From positions 1,178,001 to 1,242,000 of the forward strand of contig NC_015682.1 of NCBI RefSeq assembly GCF_000215975.1: a DNA stretch of 64,000 nucleotides, in the 5' to 3' direction. Both the position numbers and the translations under genes were made by a program. Below, piece by piece: positions 39,154-49,093 of the stretch. Every line of letters starts with the position of its first letter. Positions within the stretch are counted from its first letter, which is position 1. Source of the stretch: Thermodesulfobacterium geofontis OPF15 (lineage in GTDB: Bacteria; Desulfobacterota; Thermodesulfobacteria; Thermodesulfobacteriales; Thermodesulfobacteriaceae). Under the pieces are notes generated by a model. The model worked only from the letters and a program-made list of their open reading frames with translations, did no database searches and was not told the origin of the DNA.

Positions 39154-41682
39154 ATGATAGAAATATGGGCAAAAAGACCCAAAGATGGAAGCATAATAAC
39201 CTTAAGAGAACATACGAAGGACCTATTAGACAATCTTGGGAAATTATACGAAAAATTGCCCGAGAGATTAGGAAATATATCTAAAAACGACTTATTCAGG
39301 CTACTAAAATATGCCTGTTTTTTTCATGACCTTGGGAAGGTCTCACCAATCTTTCAAAAAACTTTAGGAAATGTCGATTACTATAATGAGTATAATAAAC
39401 AGTTATCAACAGAAATAAGGCATAACATTCTTTCTTTGTTCTTTATTAACAAAGAAAAAGTAAAAGAAATCTGTAAATCTGATGAAGCTTTATATTCAAC
39501 ATTACTTTCAGCTGTAGCCTTTCATCATTGGAGGGAAGATGAAAAGGAGTATTTGTTAGGTTTAAATGAAGATTTAAAAACTACTTGTGAAAAATTACTT
39601 AAGGATAGCAATGGCATAAAATTAGAAGTAATCTTAAAAGAACATTTCGATGGTTTTTCGATAGAAGGTTTTGATGCCAAAGATTTAATAGCTTTTGATA
39701 AAGACCTTGCTGAACATATTAAAAAAGCTGGAAATCTAATTAGTGCAGGTATTATCCCTCCCTACACTCTTTATTTTCTTCCAGAAAGACTAAGATTAGA
39801 AAGAGCATTAGAAATTGATTTAAATCTGTGGATATTTCTTTCTGGTTTTCTTATGAGGATTGATCACTTTTCTTCATTTTGTGAGAAAGAAGCTGAAATT
39901 TTTGAGATAGAAAAGGAATATCCTAAATTAGACTTAGAAGCTAAATTTAATGAAAAGTTTAAAGAAAGCTTCTGGCAAAAAGAAGTAATGAAAGCTATAG
40001 ATGATTTTAAAAACAAAAATGTTGTCTTAATAGCACCAACAGGGCTTGGTAAAACAGAATTTGCTTTTTTATGGGCAGAAGGTGAAAAATTCTTCTATAC
40101 ATTACCTTTAAGGGTTGCTACCAATCAGATATTTGAAAGGGCTTGTAGTTATTTTAACATAACCATTCATACTGATGACGACCCGTTTATTAATGGAAAT
40201 GTAGGGCTTTTGCACTCAGACGCTGATCTATATATTGTTGATAAATGGGAAACCTCAAGATATACAAACTGGGATGGGGAAACGCCCAAAATTATTGAAA
40301 TTTCAAAACATTTTTCCTTACCAGTAAATATATCAACAGGAGACCAAATTTTCCCTTCTGCTTTAAAATATCCAGGTTATGAAAAAATTTATGCAACCTT
40401 AGGATATTCAAAACTGATAATTGATGAGGTTCAGGCATACGACCCAAGAGCTTGTGCGATCATTGTTAAAATGATAGAAGATATTGTTTCCCTTGGTGGA
40501 AAATTTCTACTTATGACCGCTACTTTACCAAATTTTGTAAGAAGTGAATTAGAAAATAAGGGAATAGAGTTTACAGAAATTAATCTATACGAAGGAGAAA
40601 TAAAAGAGTGTGAAGAAAAAAGAGGAACTTGCAAAATAGAAGACATAACAAGACACAAGCTTGAGCTAATAGAAAAGGATATAGAAGAAGATATTGATGA
40701 GATAATTGAATTAGCATGTAAGGGGAAAAGGGTTCTTATTGTTTTAAACACTGTAAAAAAAGCAATTAGTGTTCATGGAAAGATTGAGAATAGCAAGTAT
40801 GACGGATTTTTGGGATTACTGCATTCTGAAATGACTTTAAATGAAAGGAAGCGAAGAGAAAAAGAATTAGAGAAAGAGTTTAGTAATCCTAAACCAGAAG
40901 ATGAGAAGGAGCCAAAAATCCTTGTTGCGACGCAAGTCGTAGAAGCATCACTTGATATTGATGCCGACTATTTATTTACGGAAATTGCCCCTATTGACTC
41001 ATTAATCCAAAGAATGGGAAGGGTAATGAGAAGGGTTGATTTGATGAATGGGAGAATAAAGGGGAGTAATAAAGAGTTTAGTTATGAGGATTTTTATGAA
41101 AAAGAGGAGGCGAATGTTATAGTGTATTATCAAAAAGATAAGAATAAAATTGTAGAGTCAAGTAAAGGTAAAGTTTATGAAAGTGAATTAATTCAAAAAG
41201 CCTATAAAGTTTTAAAAGATAAAAAAGAGATTAAAGAAAAGGAAAAACAAAATTTGGTTGTTGAATTTTATGAAAATGTTGAAGATGAAAAAAATTCGAA
41301 ATATCTAAAAAAATTTTATGAAACAGTGAGAATTCTTAATTCAGGTTATGTTTCCGAAAACAAAAATGATGCACACGAATTATTTAGAGAAATCTATACG
41401 ATTTCTATAGTGGAGGAAGATAAAATTGAGGAGATAATTCGAAAAATCAATGAAGCGCCTAAGATAACTTGGCTTTGGTTTAAAAAGGAAATAATAGCTG
41501 AATATGTGATTAATGTAAATATCTGGAAATATAAAGACTATCCGCCTAAACCTCTATGGAATGAAGAAGTTGAAAAAAAGTTTGAAGATGAGACTACAAG
41601 AGAGAGGTTAAAGAGATATTTTTCTGGAATATATGTAGTTCCTAAAGCCTCTCCAGTAAACAAGGGAAACATAATTGATTGA
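39154..41682 (+). CDS. cas3: Cas3 nuclease-helicase
   Basis: 842 residues. HD nuclease domain at the N-terminus (EHTKDLLDNLG, FFHDLGKVSPIFQ near residue 57, AFHHWRED near 120). SF2 helicase: Walker A APTGLGKTEFAF near 292, box II DEVQ in IIDEVQAYDPRA (DEVQ rather than DEVH), MTATLP, and motif VI QRMGRVMRR near 620. All catalytic elements seem intact. Degrades DNA after Cascade binding. The stop overlaps the cas4 start. Confidence 0.95.
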   Translation: MIEIWAKRPKDGSIITLREHTKDLLDNLGKLYEKLPERLGNISKNDLFRLLKYACFFHDLGKVSPIFQKTLGNVDYYNEYNKQLSTEIRHNILSLFFINKEKVKEICKSDEALYSTLLSAVAFHHWREDEKEYLLGLNEDLKTTCEKLLKDSNGIKLEVILKEHFDGFSIEGFDAKDLIAFDKDLAEHIKKAGNLISAGIIPPYTLYFLPERLRLERALEIDLNLWIFLSGFLMRIDHFSSFCEKEAEIFEIEKEYPKLDLEAKFNEKFKESFWQKEVMKAIDDFKNKNVVLIAPTGLGKTEFAFLWAEGEKFFYTLPLRVATNQIFERACSYFNITIHTDDDPFINGNVGLLHSDADLYIVDKWETSRYTNWDGETPKIIEISKHFSLPVNISTGDQIFPSALKYPGYEKIYATLGYSKLIIDEVQAYDPRACAIIVKMIEDIVSLGGKFLLMTATLPNFVRSELENKGIEFTEINLYEGEIKECEEKRGTCKIEDITRHKLELIEKDIEEDIDEIIELACKGKRVLIVLNTVKKAISVHGKIENSKYDGFLGLLHSEMTLNERKRREKELEKEFSNPKPEDEKEPKILVATQVVEASLDIDADYLFTEIAPIDSLIQRMGRVMRRVDLMNGRIKGSNKEFSYEDFYEKEEANVIVYYQKDKNKIVESSKGKVYESELIQKAYKVLKDKKEIKEKEKQNLVVEFYENVEDEKNSKYLKKFYETVRILNSGYVSENKNDAHELFREIYTISIVEEDKIEEIIRKINEAPKITWLWFKKEIIAEYVINVNIWKYKDYPPKPLWNEEVEKKFEDETTRERLKRYFSGIYVVPKASPVNKGNIID

Positions 41683-42184
41683 CGAAGAGTTAACCATAAA
41701 AGGGATTGAGGTATCTTATTACATTGTTTGTAAAAGAAAATTATGGCTATTTTCTCATGGAATTGATTTTGAAAGATTTTCGGATGATGTCGAGGTTGGC
41801 AAAATTATAAGTGAATCTTTTTTTAAAAAAGAAAAACTAAAAGAAGTAGAAATAGGTAGCGCTAAAATTGATTTTATTAAGGTGAAAGATGAAATTATCG
41901 TAAATGAAATAAAAAAGTCCAAGAAACTTGAAGAAGCCCATATTTGGCAAACAAAATTTTATATTTATACTTTAGAAAAATTAGGAATTCACGCCAAAAG
42001 AGGAATAATTCACTACCCGAAACTGTTAAAAAAGGTTGAAGTGGAACTATTTGAAGATGATAAAATAAAGCTGAAAGAAGCTTTTTTAAAAATAGAAGAA
42101 ATAAAGCATCTTGAGAAACCACCCGCTGTTCAAGAAAAACCATATTGTAGAAATTGTGCTTATTATGAATTCTGCTTTTCATGA
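41675..42184 (+). CDS. cas4: Cas4 exonuclease
   Basis: 169 residues from a TTG at 41675, overlapping cas3 by 8 bases. Four conserved cysteines for the Fe-S cluster: YIVCKRKLWLF near the start and YCRNCAYYEFCFS at the end. RecB-type nuclease motifs include VNEIKKSKKLEEAHIWQTKFY. Helps select PAM-adjacent prespacers with Cas1-Cas2. Overlaps cas1 by 4 bases. Confidence 0.93.
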   Translation: MIDEELTIKGIEVSYYIVCKRKLWLFSHGIDFERFSDDVEVGKIISESFFKKEKLKEVEIGSAKIDFIKVKDEIIVNEIKKSKKLEEAHIWQTKFYIYTLEKLGIHAKRGIIHYPKLLKKVEVELFEDDKIKLKEAFLKIEEIKHLEKPPAVQEKPYCRNCAYYEFCFS

Positions 42185-43155
42185 TGGGAAGAAATTATTA
42201 CATATTTAAAGAAGGAAGAATTAAAAGAAGTCAAAATACGATCTTTATAGAAACAAAAGATGGTAAAAGACCTTTACCAATTCATGATATAGATCAAATA
42301 TTTGTATTTGGAGAGATGGATTTAAATACTTCTTTTTTAAATTTCATAGGCAAAAATAAAATTGTTATCCACTTTTTTAATTACTATGGATACTACACAG
42401 GAAGTTTCATACCAAGAGAGGGAAATATTTCAGGAATCCTTACTGTTAAGCAAGTAGAACACTATTTAGACCACAACCGAAGAATTTATCTTGCTAAAAA
42501 ATTTGTAGAGTCGGCTTTTCATAATATAAAGAGAAATTTCGAAAAAAGAGAAAGATTTGATGAAGAAATTGAAAAAATGAAGGAATTAGCAAAGGATATT
42601 TCTAATTGTACTACTATAAATGAATTGATGAGTTTAGAAGCACATATTAAAAAGATTAATTATAAATGCATAGAAAAAGATACAAATTGGGAATTTGAAA
42701 GAAGAAGCATCAGACCTCCGCATAATCCTCTTAACGCTATGATTTCATTTGGGAACTCTTTAGTTTATGCTCATATTTTAAAAGAAATATATGAGACACC
42801 GCTTAACCCTACAATCAGTTATTTACATGAACCTTTTGAAAGAAGATATTCCCTTGCCCTTGATATAGCAGAAATTTTTAAGCCTATTTTATGCGACAGG
42901 TTAGTTTTGAAACTTATTAACTTAAATATTATAAAAGAAGAACATTTTGAAAGATCGCTTAACTTTGTTTATTTAAAAGAGGAAGGAAGAAAGATATTTG
43001 TAAAACATTTTGACGATCTTTTAGAAGAAAGAATTCTGCATAGAAAACTAAAAAGAAAAATAAGATATAAAAGTCTAATAAAATTAGAACTTTATAAACT
43101 TGTAAAACATTTCTTAGGTGAAAAACATTATAATCCGTTAAAGGTTTGGTGGTAG
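42181..43155 (+). CDS. cas1: Cas1 integrase, type I-B
   Basis: 324 residues; spacer integrase. The metal ligands lie in LMSLEAHIKKINY (Glu), YLHEPFERRYSLALDIAEIF (His and Asp). The C-terminal helical domain ends HFLGEKHYNPLKVWW. Starts on an ATGA overlap with cas4. Confidence 0.96.
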   Translation: MMGRNYYIFKEGRIKRSQNTIFIETKDGKRPLPIHDIDQIFVFGEMDLNTSFLNFIGKNKIVIHFFNYYGYYTGSFIPREGNISGILTVKQVEHYLDHNRRIYLAKKFVESAFHNIKRNFEKRERFDEEIEKMKELAKDISNCTTINELMSLEAHIKKINYKCIEKDTNWEFERRSIRPPHNPLNAMISFGNSLVYAHILKEIYETPLNPTISYLHEPFERRYSLALDIAEIFKPILCDRLVLKLINLNIIKEEHFERSLNFVYLKEEGRKIFVKHFDDLLEERILHRKLKRKIRYKSLIKLELYKLVKHFLGEKHYNPLKVWW

Positions 43156-43156
43156 T

Positions 43157-43438
43157 ATGAAAATCATATTGATCTATGATATATCTTTGATAGAAAAGGA
43201 AGATCAAAAAAGATTAATAAAGGTAATGAAAATAGCAAGAAAATATCTTCATCATATTCAAAAATCAGTTTTTGAAGGTGACTTGACTTATGGCAAGCTA
43301 AAAAGACTTGAAAATGAAATACTTAATGTGGTGGACAAAAAAAGAGACAGTGTAATAATTTATACATTTCCTGACGGAGTTAATTTTGAAAGGCATATTT
43401 TAACCGATGTCGAAGACCTAACAGCTAATATTTTATAG
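43157..43438 (+). CDS. cas2: Cas2
   Basis: 93 residues with the ferredoxin-like fold: IILIYDISLIEKEDQKRLIKV at the start and HHIQKSVFEGDLTYGKL in the centre. Partner of Cas1 in adaptation. One base after cas1 and last gene of the operon, 133 bases before the first repeat. Confidence 0.95.
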   Translation: MKIILIYDISLIEKEDQKRLIKVMKIARKYLHHIQKSVFEGDLTYGKLKRLENEILNVVDKKRDSVIIYTFPDGVNFERHILTDVEDLTANIL

Positions 43439-43571
43439 ATCTTTGAAAAGTGAATATTGGCGGGTAACTTTACAAATAGGGTTTTTGAACTTATTTAAAA
43501 GGTTGAGCTTTGACGCAAAATTTTGATAGGTTCATTTAGAAAATGCTTGATATTTCTTATAATCAAATGCG
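43439..43571 (+). promoter_or_regulatory. CRISPR leader
   Basis: 133-base AT-rich stretch between the cas2 stop and the first repeat. Its place opposite the degenerate terminal repeat shows that the array is transcribed rightwards. TTGACG at 43510-43515 is a possible -35 box; a convincing -10 is not clear. Confidence 0.7.
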
Positions 43572-46500
43572 GTTTCAATCCACCAAAGAGGAATTTAAAC
43601 ACAAACAGGTCCTGCATAATAACTACTTTCAACCCAGTTTCAATCCACCAAAGAGGAATTTAAACTTTGATAGAAAACAAAACAAAAAAGAGGTAAATGG
43701 GTTTCAATCCACCAAAGAGGAATTTAAACGCAAAAAGGGTGAAGGTGATACCGAAAAGTAAAAGTGTTTCAATCCACCAAAGAGGAATTTAAACTTAAAA
43801 CTTGAACCTTTAAAAGAACTTTCACAGGAAGTTTCAATCCACCAAAGAGGAATTTAAACATGTTTTTGGGGGACTGTGTTGTTATTTATGGATGAGTTTC
43901 AATCCACCAAAGAGGAATTTAAACCCACCTGCAAAAACAACACTTCCTACATCTCTAAAATCGTTTCAATCCACCAAAGAGGAATTTAAACTCTTCATTT
44001 TCAAGAACATATATAATAGGCATACTGTTTCAATCCACCAAAGAGGAATTTAAACCTGAAGATTTTTATAATAATACACCATTCTAAGCAAGTTTCAATC
44101 CACCAAAGAGGAATTTAAACGTGCTGGCAGTTCTAATGTATATGTGAATGGGAGGCGTTTCAATCCACCAAAGAGGAATTTAAACCGTTGTTTTATCTGC
44201 AGGTGAGGAATTGAAGCTTGATACGTTTCAATCCACCAAAGAGGAATTTAAACATTATTTAATGACCCAGCATTTTTTATTCTATACCTTCGTTTCAATC
44301 CACCAAAGAGGAATTTAAACCTATTCCTTGCTCAAATTCAACCGTCTTACTTTCAGTGTTTCAATCCACCAAAGAGGAATTTAAACGATTTTGATATGGA
44401 TTATTTTTGGACTTTTGTTGGGTTTCAATCCACCAAAGAGGAATTTAAACTTTATATCATCAACTATCCTTCCTACATCTCCTACCGTTTCAATCCACCA
44501 AAGAGGAATTTAAACTCTCCCTCATCTCCTGAAATACACCAAGCCCCAACCAGTTTCAATCCACCAAAGAGGAATTTAAACGCCTTAGATCTTCAACAAA
44601 ATTCATTAATTGACTGGAGTTTCAATCCACCAAAGAGGAATTTAAACTTGTATTTGCTTATAAAATTTTTCAAATGAGGATATTTGTTTCAATCCACCAA
44701 AGAGGAATTTAAACCTCGTGAAATTTCTCACATTCTCACATCACCCATCCGTTTCAATCCACCAAAGAGGAATTTAAACAATAGATACAGAAACTATACG
44801 TTAATCATGAGAGACGTTTCAATCCACCAAAGAGGAATTTAAACAGACGTAGCCGCTATCATTCTTGCAGTATCTTCCGAAGTTTCAATCCACCAAAGAG
44901 GAATTTAAACTTTGCAGATTTTTGTAGTAATATATCATTCGAAGCAGTTTCAATCCACCAAAGAGGAATTTAAACACTTCTTCTCAACTTTCTGTTTCTA
45001 TTGTTGATGCTGTTTCAATCCACCAAAGAGGAATTTAAACATCTCCTTTCTTTTTTTTCTTTTTTCTGTTCATGTGGTTTCAATCCACCAAAGAGGAATT
45101 TAAACATCTCACTCACACCTTCAAATCCTACGCCAAATAGGTTTCAATCCACCAAAGAGGAATTTAAACGTGCTGGCAGTTCTAATGTATATGTGAATGG
45201 GAGGCGTTTCAATCCACCAAAGAGGAATTTAAACATCAAACGGCACAAATACCTCGTCCAAAATAAGCAAGTTTCAATCCACCAAAGAGGAATTTAAACA
45301 GGGCGTGGGATGTTATAAATGCTCTTTCGTATCTTGTTTCAATCCACCAAAGAGGAATTTAAACGTAGTGCAATTTTTTCTTGTTATATCTTCTTAACTC
45401 GTTTCAATCCACCAAAGAGGAATTTAAACGAAGGGGTTAAGAGTTATGATGAAGAGAAGAAATTTGTTTCAATCCACCAAAGAGGAATTTAAACGAGGAA
45501 GTAAAGAAAGAGTATAGGAGGAGGGCAAAGGTTTCAATCCACCAAAGAGGAATTTAAACTATAGTGCACAGCATTTTGAGGCGTTTGCGTATTATGGTTT
45601 CAATCCACCAAAGAGGAATTTAAACCCTGCCACTCAGGAGTTCTCACAATCGCCTCCTCCAGTTTCAATCCACCAAAGAGGAATTTAAACGTGGTTCTGT
45701 CTGTGTCTGTTCTTTTTTCTGTTCAAGTTTCAATCCACCAAAGAGGAATTTAAACCTCCAGTATCGTGGCATTTCAAAAAAACGATTTAAAGGTTTCAAT
45801 CCACCAAAGAGGAATTTAAACAAATACTAGCTCCACTACCGGCTGAAGTTTGACATTGTTTCAATCCACCAAAGAGGAATTTAAACCTACTTCTAAATTA
45901 AACCAGACAGGAAACTGAACTGGTTTCAATCCACCAAAGAGGAATTTAAACTCAGGTAATCTCTTTTTCAAAAAGAAATGTAACCCCGTTTCAATCCACC
46001 AAAGAGGAATTTAAACCCGAGGAGATAAGTGAAAACGAACTAGCTCTTCTCACGTTTCAATCCACCAAAGAGGAATTTAAACAATGATTGCTTTAACAGA
46101 AAACGGGGATTTTGTTTTTGTTTCAATCCACCAAAGAGGAATTTAAACCTTCATAGCCTTCTTAAAATCAACCAAATTCTTGCCCCGTTTCAATCCACCA
46201 AAGAGGAATTTAAACTTCTTTTATATCATTTCTATTCCGTGCACTACTAACGTGTTTCAATCCACCAAAGAGGAATTTAAACATTTCCCCGAGTTATAGC
46301 AACTTTTAGAGACAAAAGTTTCAATCCACCAAAGAGGAATTTAAACATATATAGCAAAACATTCTAAAAACTCTTCTAAAAAGTTTCAATCCACCAAAGA
46401 GGAATTTAAACTACAATTTCCTTCTCTTATAAGGGAGAGAGTTCCACGTTTCAATCCACCAAAGAGGAATTTAAACCAAGACTTTTTGCCTCTTTTTACT

Positions 46501-47129
46501 CCGCTTTCAGTTCGTTTCAATCCACCAAAGAGGAATTTAAACTTAACCAGACCTCAAAAAATCTTGTAAACATAGATTGTTTCAATCCACCAAAGAGGAA
46601 TTTAAACCTTATACAACTTCCATCCTTTATCTCTTACCTCCACTGTTTCAATCCACCAAAGAGGAATTTAAACTTCTTAGAAGAGTGGATAAGGAGTGAT
46701 GGGTGTATTGTTTCAATCCACCAAAGAGGAATTTAAACTCTATTTTCATTTGTCAATTTTTTGACTGTGTTTTTGTTTCAATCCACCAAAGAGGAATTTA
46801 AACATCTACATCTACTTCTATCACCTTACCCTCAGCTACGTTTCAATCCACCAAAGAGGAATTTAAACTTTTTTTCAGAGTAAGCACACCAGTGAGAATT
46901 AAAAGTTTCAATCCACCAAAGAGGAATTTAAACACTTTAGAGTTTGCTTTAGCTAGCTAATAGTTAATTTGTTTCAATCCACCAAAGAGGAATTTAAACA
47001 GTGATCACAATATTAGAAGAAGAGTCATAATAAGTGTTTCAATCCACCAAAGAGGAATTTAAACGTGTTAAAACTTTTTAGGTTCAGCTATTCAAGAAGG
47101 TTTCAATCTACCAAAGAGGAAATTTAAAC
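43572..47129 (+). CRISPR. CRISPR array, 55 repeats and 54 spacers, type I-B
   Basis: Repeats are 29 bases, beginning GTTTCAATCC and ending GGAATTTAAAC; I counted 54 identical units plus a degenerate last unit (47100-47129) with C-to-T at position 10 and one extra A. Spacers are 35-39 bases, mostly 36. Spacer 9 (44121-44156) and spacer 25 (45170-45205) are identical. Spacer 8 (44056-44091) and spacer 21 (44911-44946) share 26 of 31 aligned bases. Leader lies on the cas2 side. Short protein ORFs inside the array are artefacts of the repeat. Confidence 0.99.
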
Positions 47130-47130
47130 T

Positions 47131-47385
47131 TTAAAACACGGGCATGAATTTGGTTTTAAAACCCCTAAAGAATATTATCACTCAGCCTATGAGGTGATAA
47201 AAAAGCCGGATGAAGTATACATTGAAAGGGTTAAAGATAAAACCTTTTACATTTTTCGAAAAGGTGATAAAGTAGTAATATCAAGTGATGATGATCTTGC
47301 AATAAAAACTTATTTTAAGTTGAATAAGCCATTTGAAACCTTTTTAAAAGAGAGGAAAAGAGATGGACTTATCAAGGTTCTCTGA
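47131..47385 (+). pseudogene. Truncated toxin-like ORF abutting the CRISPR array
   Basis: An open frame begins right after the last repeat, without a start codon until GTG at 47194, and runs to 47385 (about 84 residues from LKHGHEFGFKTPKEYYHSAY onward). The pattern HGHEFGFKTPKEYY followed by PDEVYIERVKDKTFYIFRKG resembles the C-terminal BECR-fold nuclease domains found in phage head-morphogenesis and polymorphic toxin proteins; this is my reading, not a search result. The N-terminal part appears to have been lost where the array begins. It overlaps the next gene by 23 bases. Confidence 0.5.
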
Positions 47386-47713
47386 TGAAGAATTAATTGA
47401 AGAATGGGCATTTAGTTTAGCATCTCAAGAAGCTATAGAAACTTTTTTTGATGATTATTCAGCAGAAGCAACCTTACCCTATCGCACTGAAATTCATAAA
47501 AGAGGTCTTGACAACCACCCAAAAGTTATAGAAGCAGATAAAAAGCTAATTCAATATGCTTTAAAAGAAAAGCCTTATCCTCCTGTTATAACCGATGATT
47601 ATGAGCCACCTTTAGAATACTGGTGGTGGCACATAGATAAAATTGGAGAAAGAACCTATCCAGCCGAGCTTCTTCCTGAACACTTAAGAGAACTTTATTT
47701 ACAAGGGTTTTAA
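47363..47713 (+). CDS. Unknown acidic protein, possible immunity partner
   Basis: 116 residues, acidic and Trp/Tyr-rich (PPLEYWWWHIDKIGERTYPA). I do not recognise a family. A good ribosome site (AGAGGAAAAGAG) lies before the ATG, and the 23-base overlap with the truncated toxin-like ORF is the arrangement expected of a nuclease and its immunity protein. Function is inferred only from this context. A hairpin terminator follows. Confidence 0.5.
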   Translation: MDLSRFSDEELIEEWAFSLASQEAIETFFDDYSAEATLPYRTEIHKRGLDNHPKVIEADKKLIQYALKEKPYPPVITDDYEPPLEYWWWHIDKIGERTYPAELLPEHLRELYLQGF

Positions 47714-47751
47714 ATAGCCTTTTATTTTGGCTTTAAAGCCCCTCTTTTTAG

Positions 47752-47779
47752 GGGGTAAGTATTAAACCCTTACCCCTTT
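47752..47779 (+). terminator. Intrinsic terminator
   Basis: GGGGTAAG (47752-47759) pairs with CTTACCCC (47769-47776), 9-base loop, followed by TTT. It lies 38 bases after the stop of the 116-residue ORF. Confidence 0.6.
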
Positions 47780-47890
47780 CATTTACAAGCGTTTACACAT
47801 TATTTACATAGCGCTTACTGGCATCAGTTCTTATCTATAAGGAATTAATGTAAACAAATACCCGTTTACTTTGTTTATTTCTTGTTTACG
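47780..47890. repeat. Cluster of GTTTAC hexamers
   Basis: GTTTAC occurs at 47791, 47864 and 47884 and inverted (GTAAAC) at 47850, with ATTTAC variants at 47781 and 47802, all within 110 bases directly left of the IS remnant. Could be iteron-like binding sites left from a replicon or just AT-rich noise. No gene is seen in 47714-48093. Confidence 0.3.
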
Positions 47891-47896
47891 AGCACA

Positions 47897-48972
47897 TAGT
47901 GTCTCTTTTATTGTGTAAAAATTTCTCCGGGAAGGGCATGGTAGTTCTCCAATTCAATCTCGTTAAACCCCCTTAACCTCTTTGAGTTTAACCTCTCATT
48001 CATCTCTATAATCTTTCAGCTGATACTTCATCTTAAAATACTTCTATTACCTTTATCCTCCTTTTTATCTCCTTTGCTAATCTTTTAAGCTGATTAGTTG
48101 TATAAATAAACTGCCTTAGGGGATACTTTACCCCATCTTTCCTTTAATCTTAATATCCCCTCCTTAGCTTTTTCTTCTGTTTCTGCTCTGTATATCCTTT
48201 TTAAATCTTCTGCAAATAAACTTCTATCTTTTACCCGCACCTTATTTAAAGAATTCCTTACAGTATGTAATACACAAAGTTGCCATTCTGAAGACGGATA
48301 AACCATCTTTATGGCATTTTCTATCTCAGGTAAATCATTCCCCTTCAGACCCAAATAACCCAAAATCCAAGTATTTCCCTTCTTCCATCAAGCTTTATCC
48401 CCAAAGCTAAATAAACTGGTTCCTTTGCTACCTCATTTCGACGAATAGGTAAATAAGTTCCATCTAAAAATATTGCCAAATATTCCTCTGAAAGTGCTCT
48501 TTCTTTCCAACTCCTTACTTCATCTTCAGTCACCTTTATTAACCGAGAAATCTTTGAGGTAAATACATAAAGGGTAATAACAGCAGATGTAAGATCTAAT
48601 TCAGCCCTCCTTCTTTCAGGAAGTATAGCAGGACGAAAACCACCATTCCTGACCCGAGGCACTTTTAAATTTTGAACCTTCCCATACTTTGTAAGTAAAT
48701 CTCTGGTATAAAAACCGTTTGCATAATCTTCTATCTCTTCTAAATAAATTCTTCTTTCTTCAAGCATAAGCTTTTCTAAAAGGTTTTTAATAAGATTATT
48801 GACTTCCTGCTGAAAAAAGTTTAAAATTTCTTCCATAGGTTGTTTGTTAAAGTTTTAGTTTTTTCTTTCATGGTAGCTTCCCCTCTTTTCTGGTAGTTTT
48901 GAGTTATTAAGCATTGGGGAAGCTACCATGCCCATTTTACTTTTCAAGTTTTTACCAATTAATGAGACACTA
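47897..48972 (-). mobile_element. Eroded IS256-family insertion sequence
   Basis: The ends carry imperfect inverted repeats of about 26 bases: TAGTGTCTCTTTTATTGTG from 47897 and, on the other strand from 48972, TAGTGTCTCATTAATTGG, both followed by TAAAAA. Length is about 1.08 kb, shorter than the usual 1.3 kb of the family, in line with internal deletions of the transposase. No clear target duplication flanks it. Confidence 0.75.
47956..48836 (-). pseudogene. IS256-type transposase remnant
   Basis: Two frames carry pieces of a Mutator/IS256 transposase. 48836-48345: LEEIEDYANGFYTRDLLTKYG, VPRVRNGGFRPAILPERRR, and the first catalytic Asp in IFLDGTYLPIRR. 48363-48094: LGLKGNDLPEIENAIK, WQLCVLHTVRN. 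A third fragment to the left reads LKRLAKEIKRRIKVIEVF, and a fourth RLNSKRLRGFNEIELE before the left end. Relative to intact relatives it lacks the segment around the second Asp and a helix before the first, plus frameshifts. It cannot be active. Confidence 0.85.
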
Positions 48973-49029
48973 CCGACGGATGAAAGTAGGCCTATACCTT
49001 ATTGAATATACTTTTTACTTTATAATTTT

Positions 49030-49064
49030 GTTGAAACCTGCCCTAGATCAAAAGGGATTGCGAC
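49030..49064. repeat. Orphan CRISPR-like repeat of a second type
   Basis: A 35-base unit starting GTTGAAACCTGCCCTAG and ending AAAAGGGATTGCGAC. It has the CCCT...AGGG inner dyad and GTTGAAAC / ATTGCGAC ends characteristic of CRISPR repeats often linked with type III systems. It does not resemble the 29-base repeat. Only one copy occurs here. Confidence 0.5.
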
Positions 49065-49093
49065 TACTTATTTTTAAATAAAGGGGAATTTGA

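Noticed and set aside
42959-43207. Minus-strand ORF opposite cas1 and cas2
   Set aside because: It is a shadow of two well-supported genes in AT-rich DNA, with no ribosome site.
43543-45297. Protein ORFs rich in FQSTKEEFK / FNPPKRNLN repeats
   Set aside because: They are translations of the CRISPR repeat and spacers, not genes.
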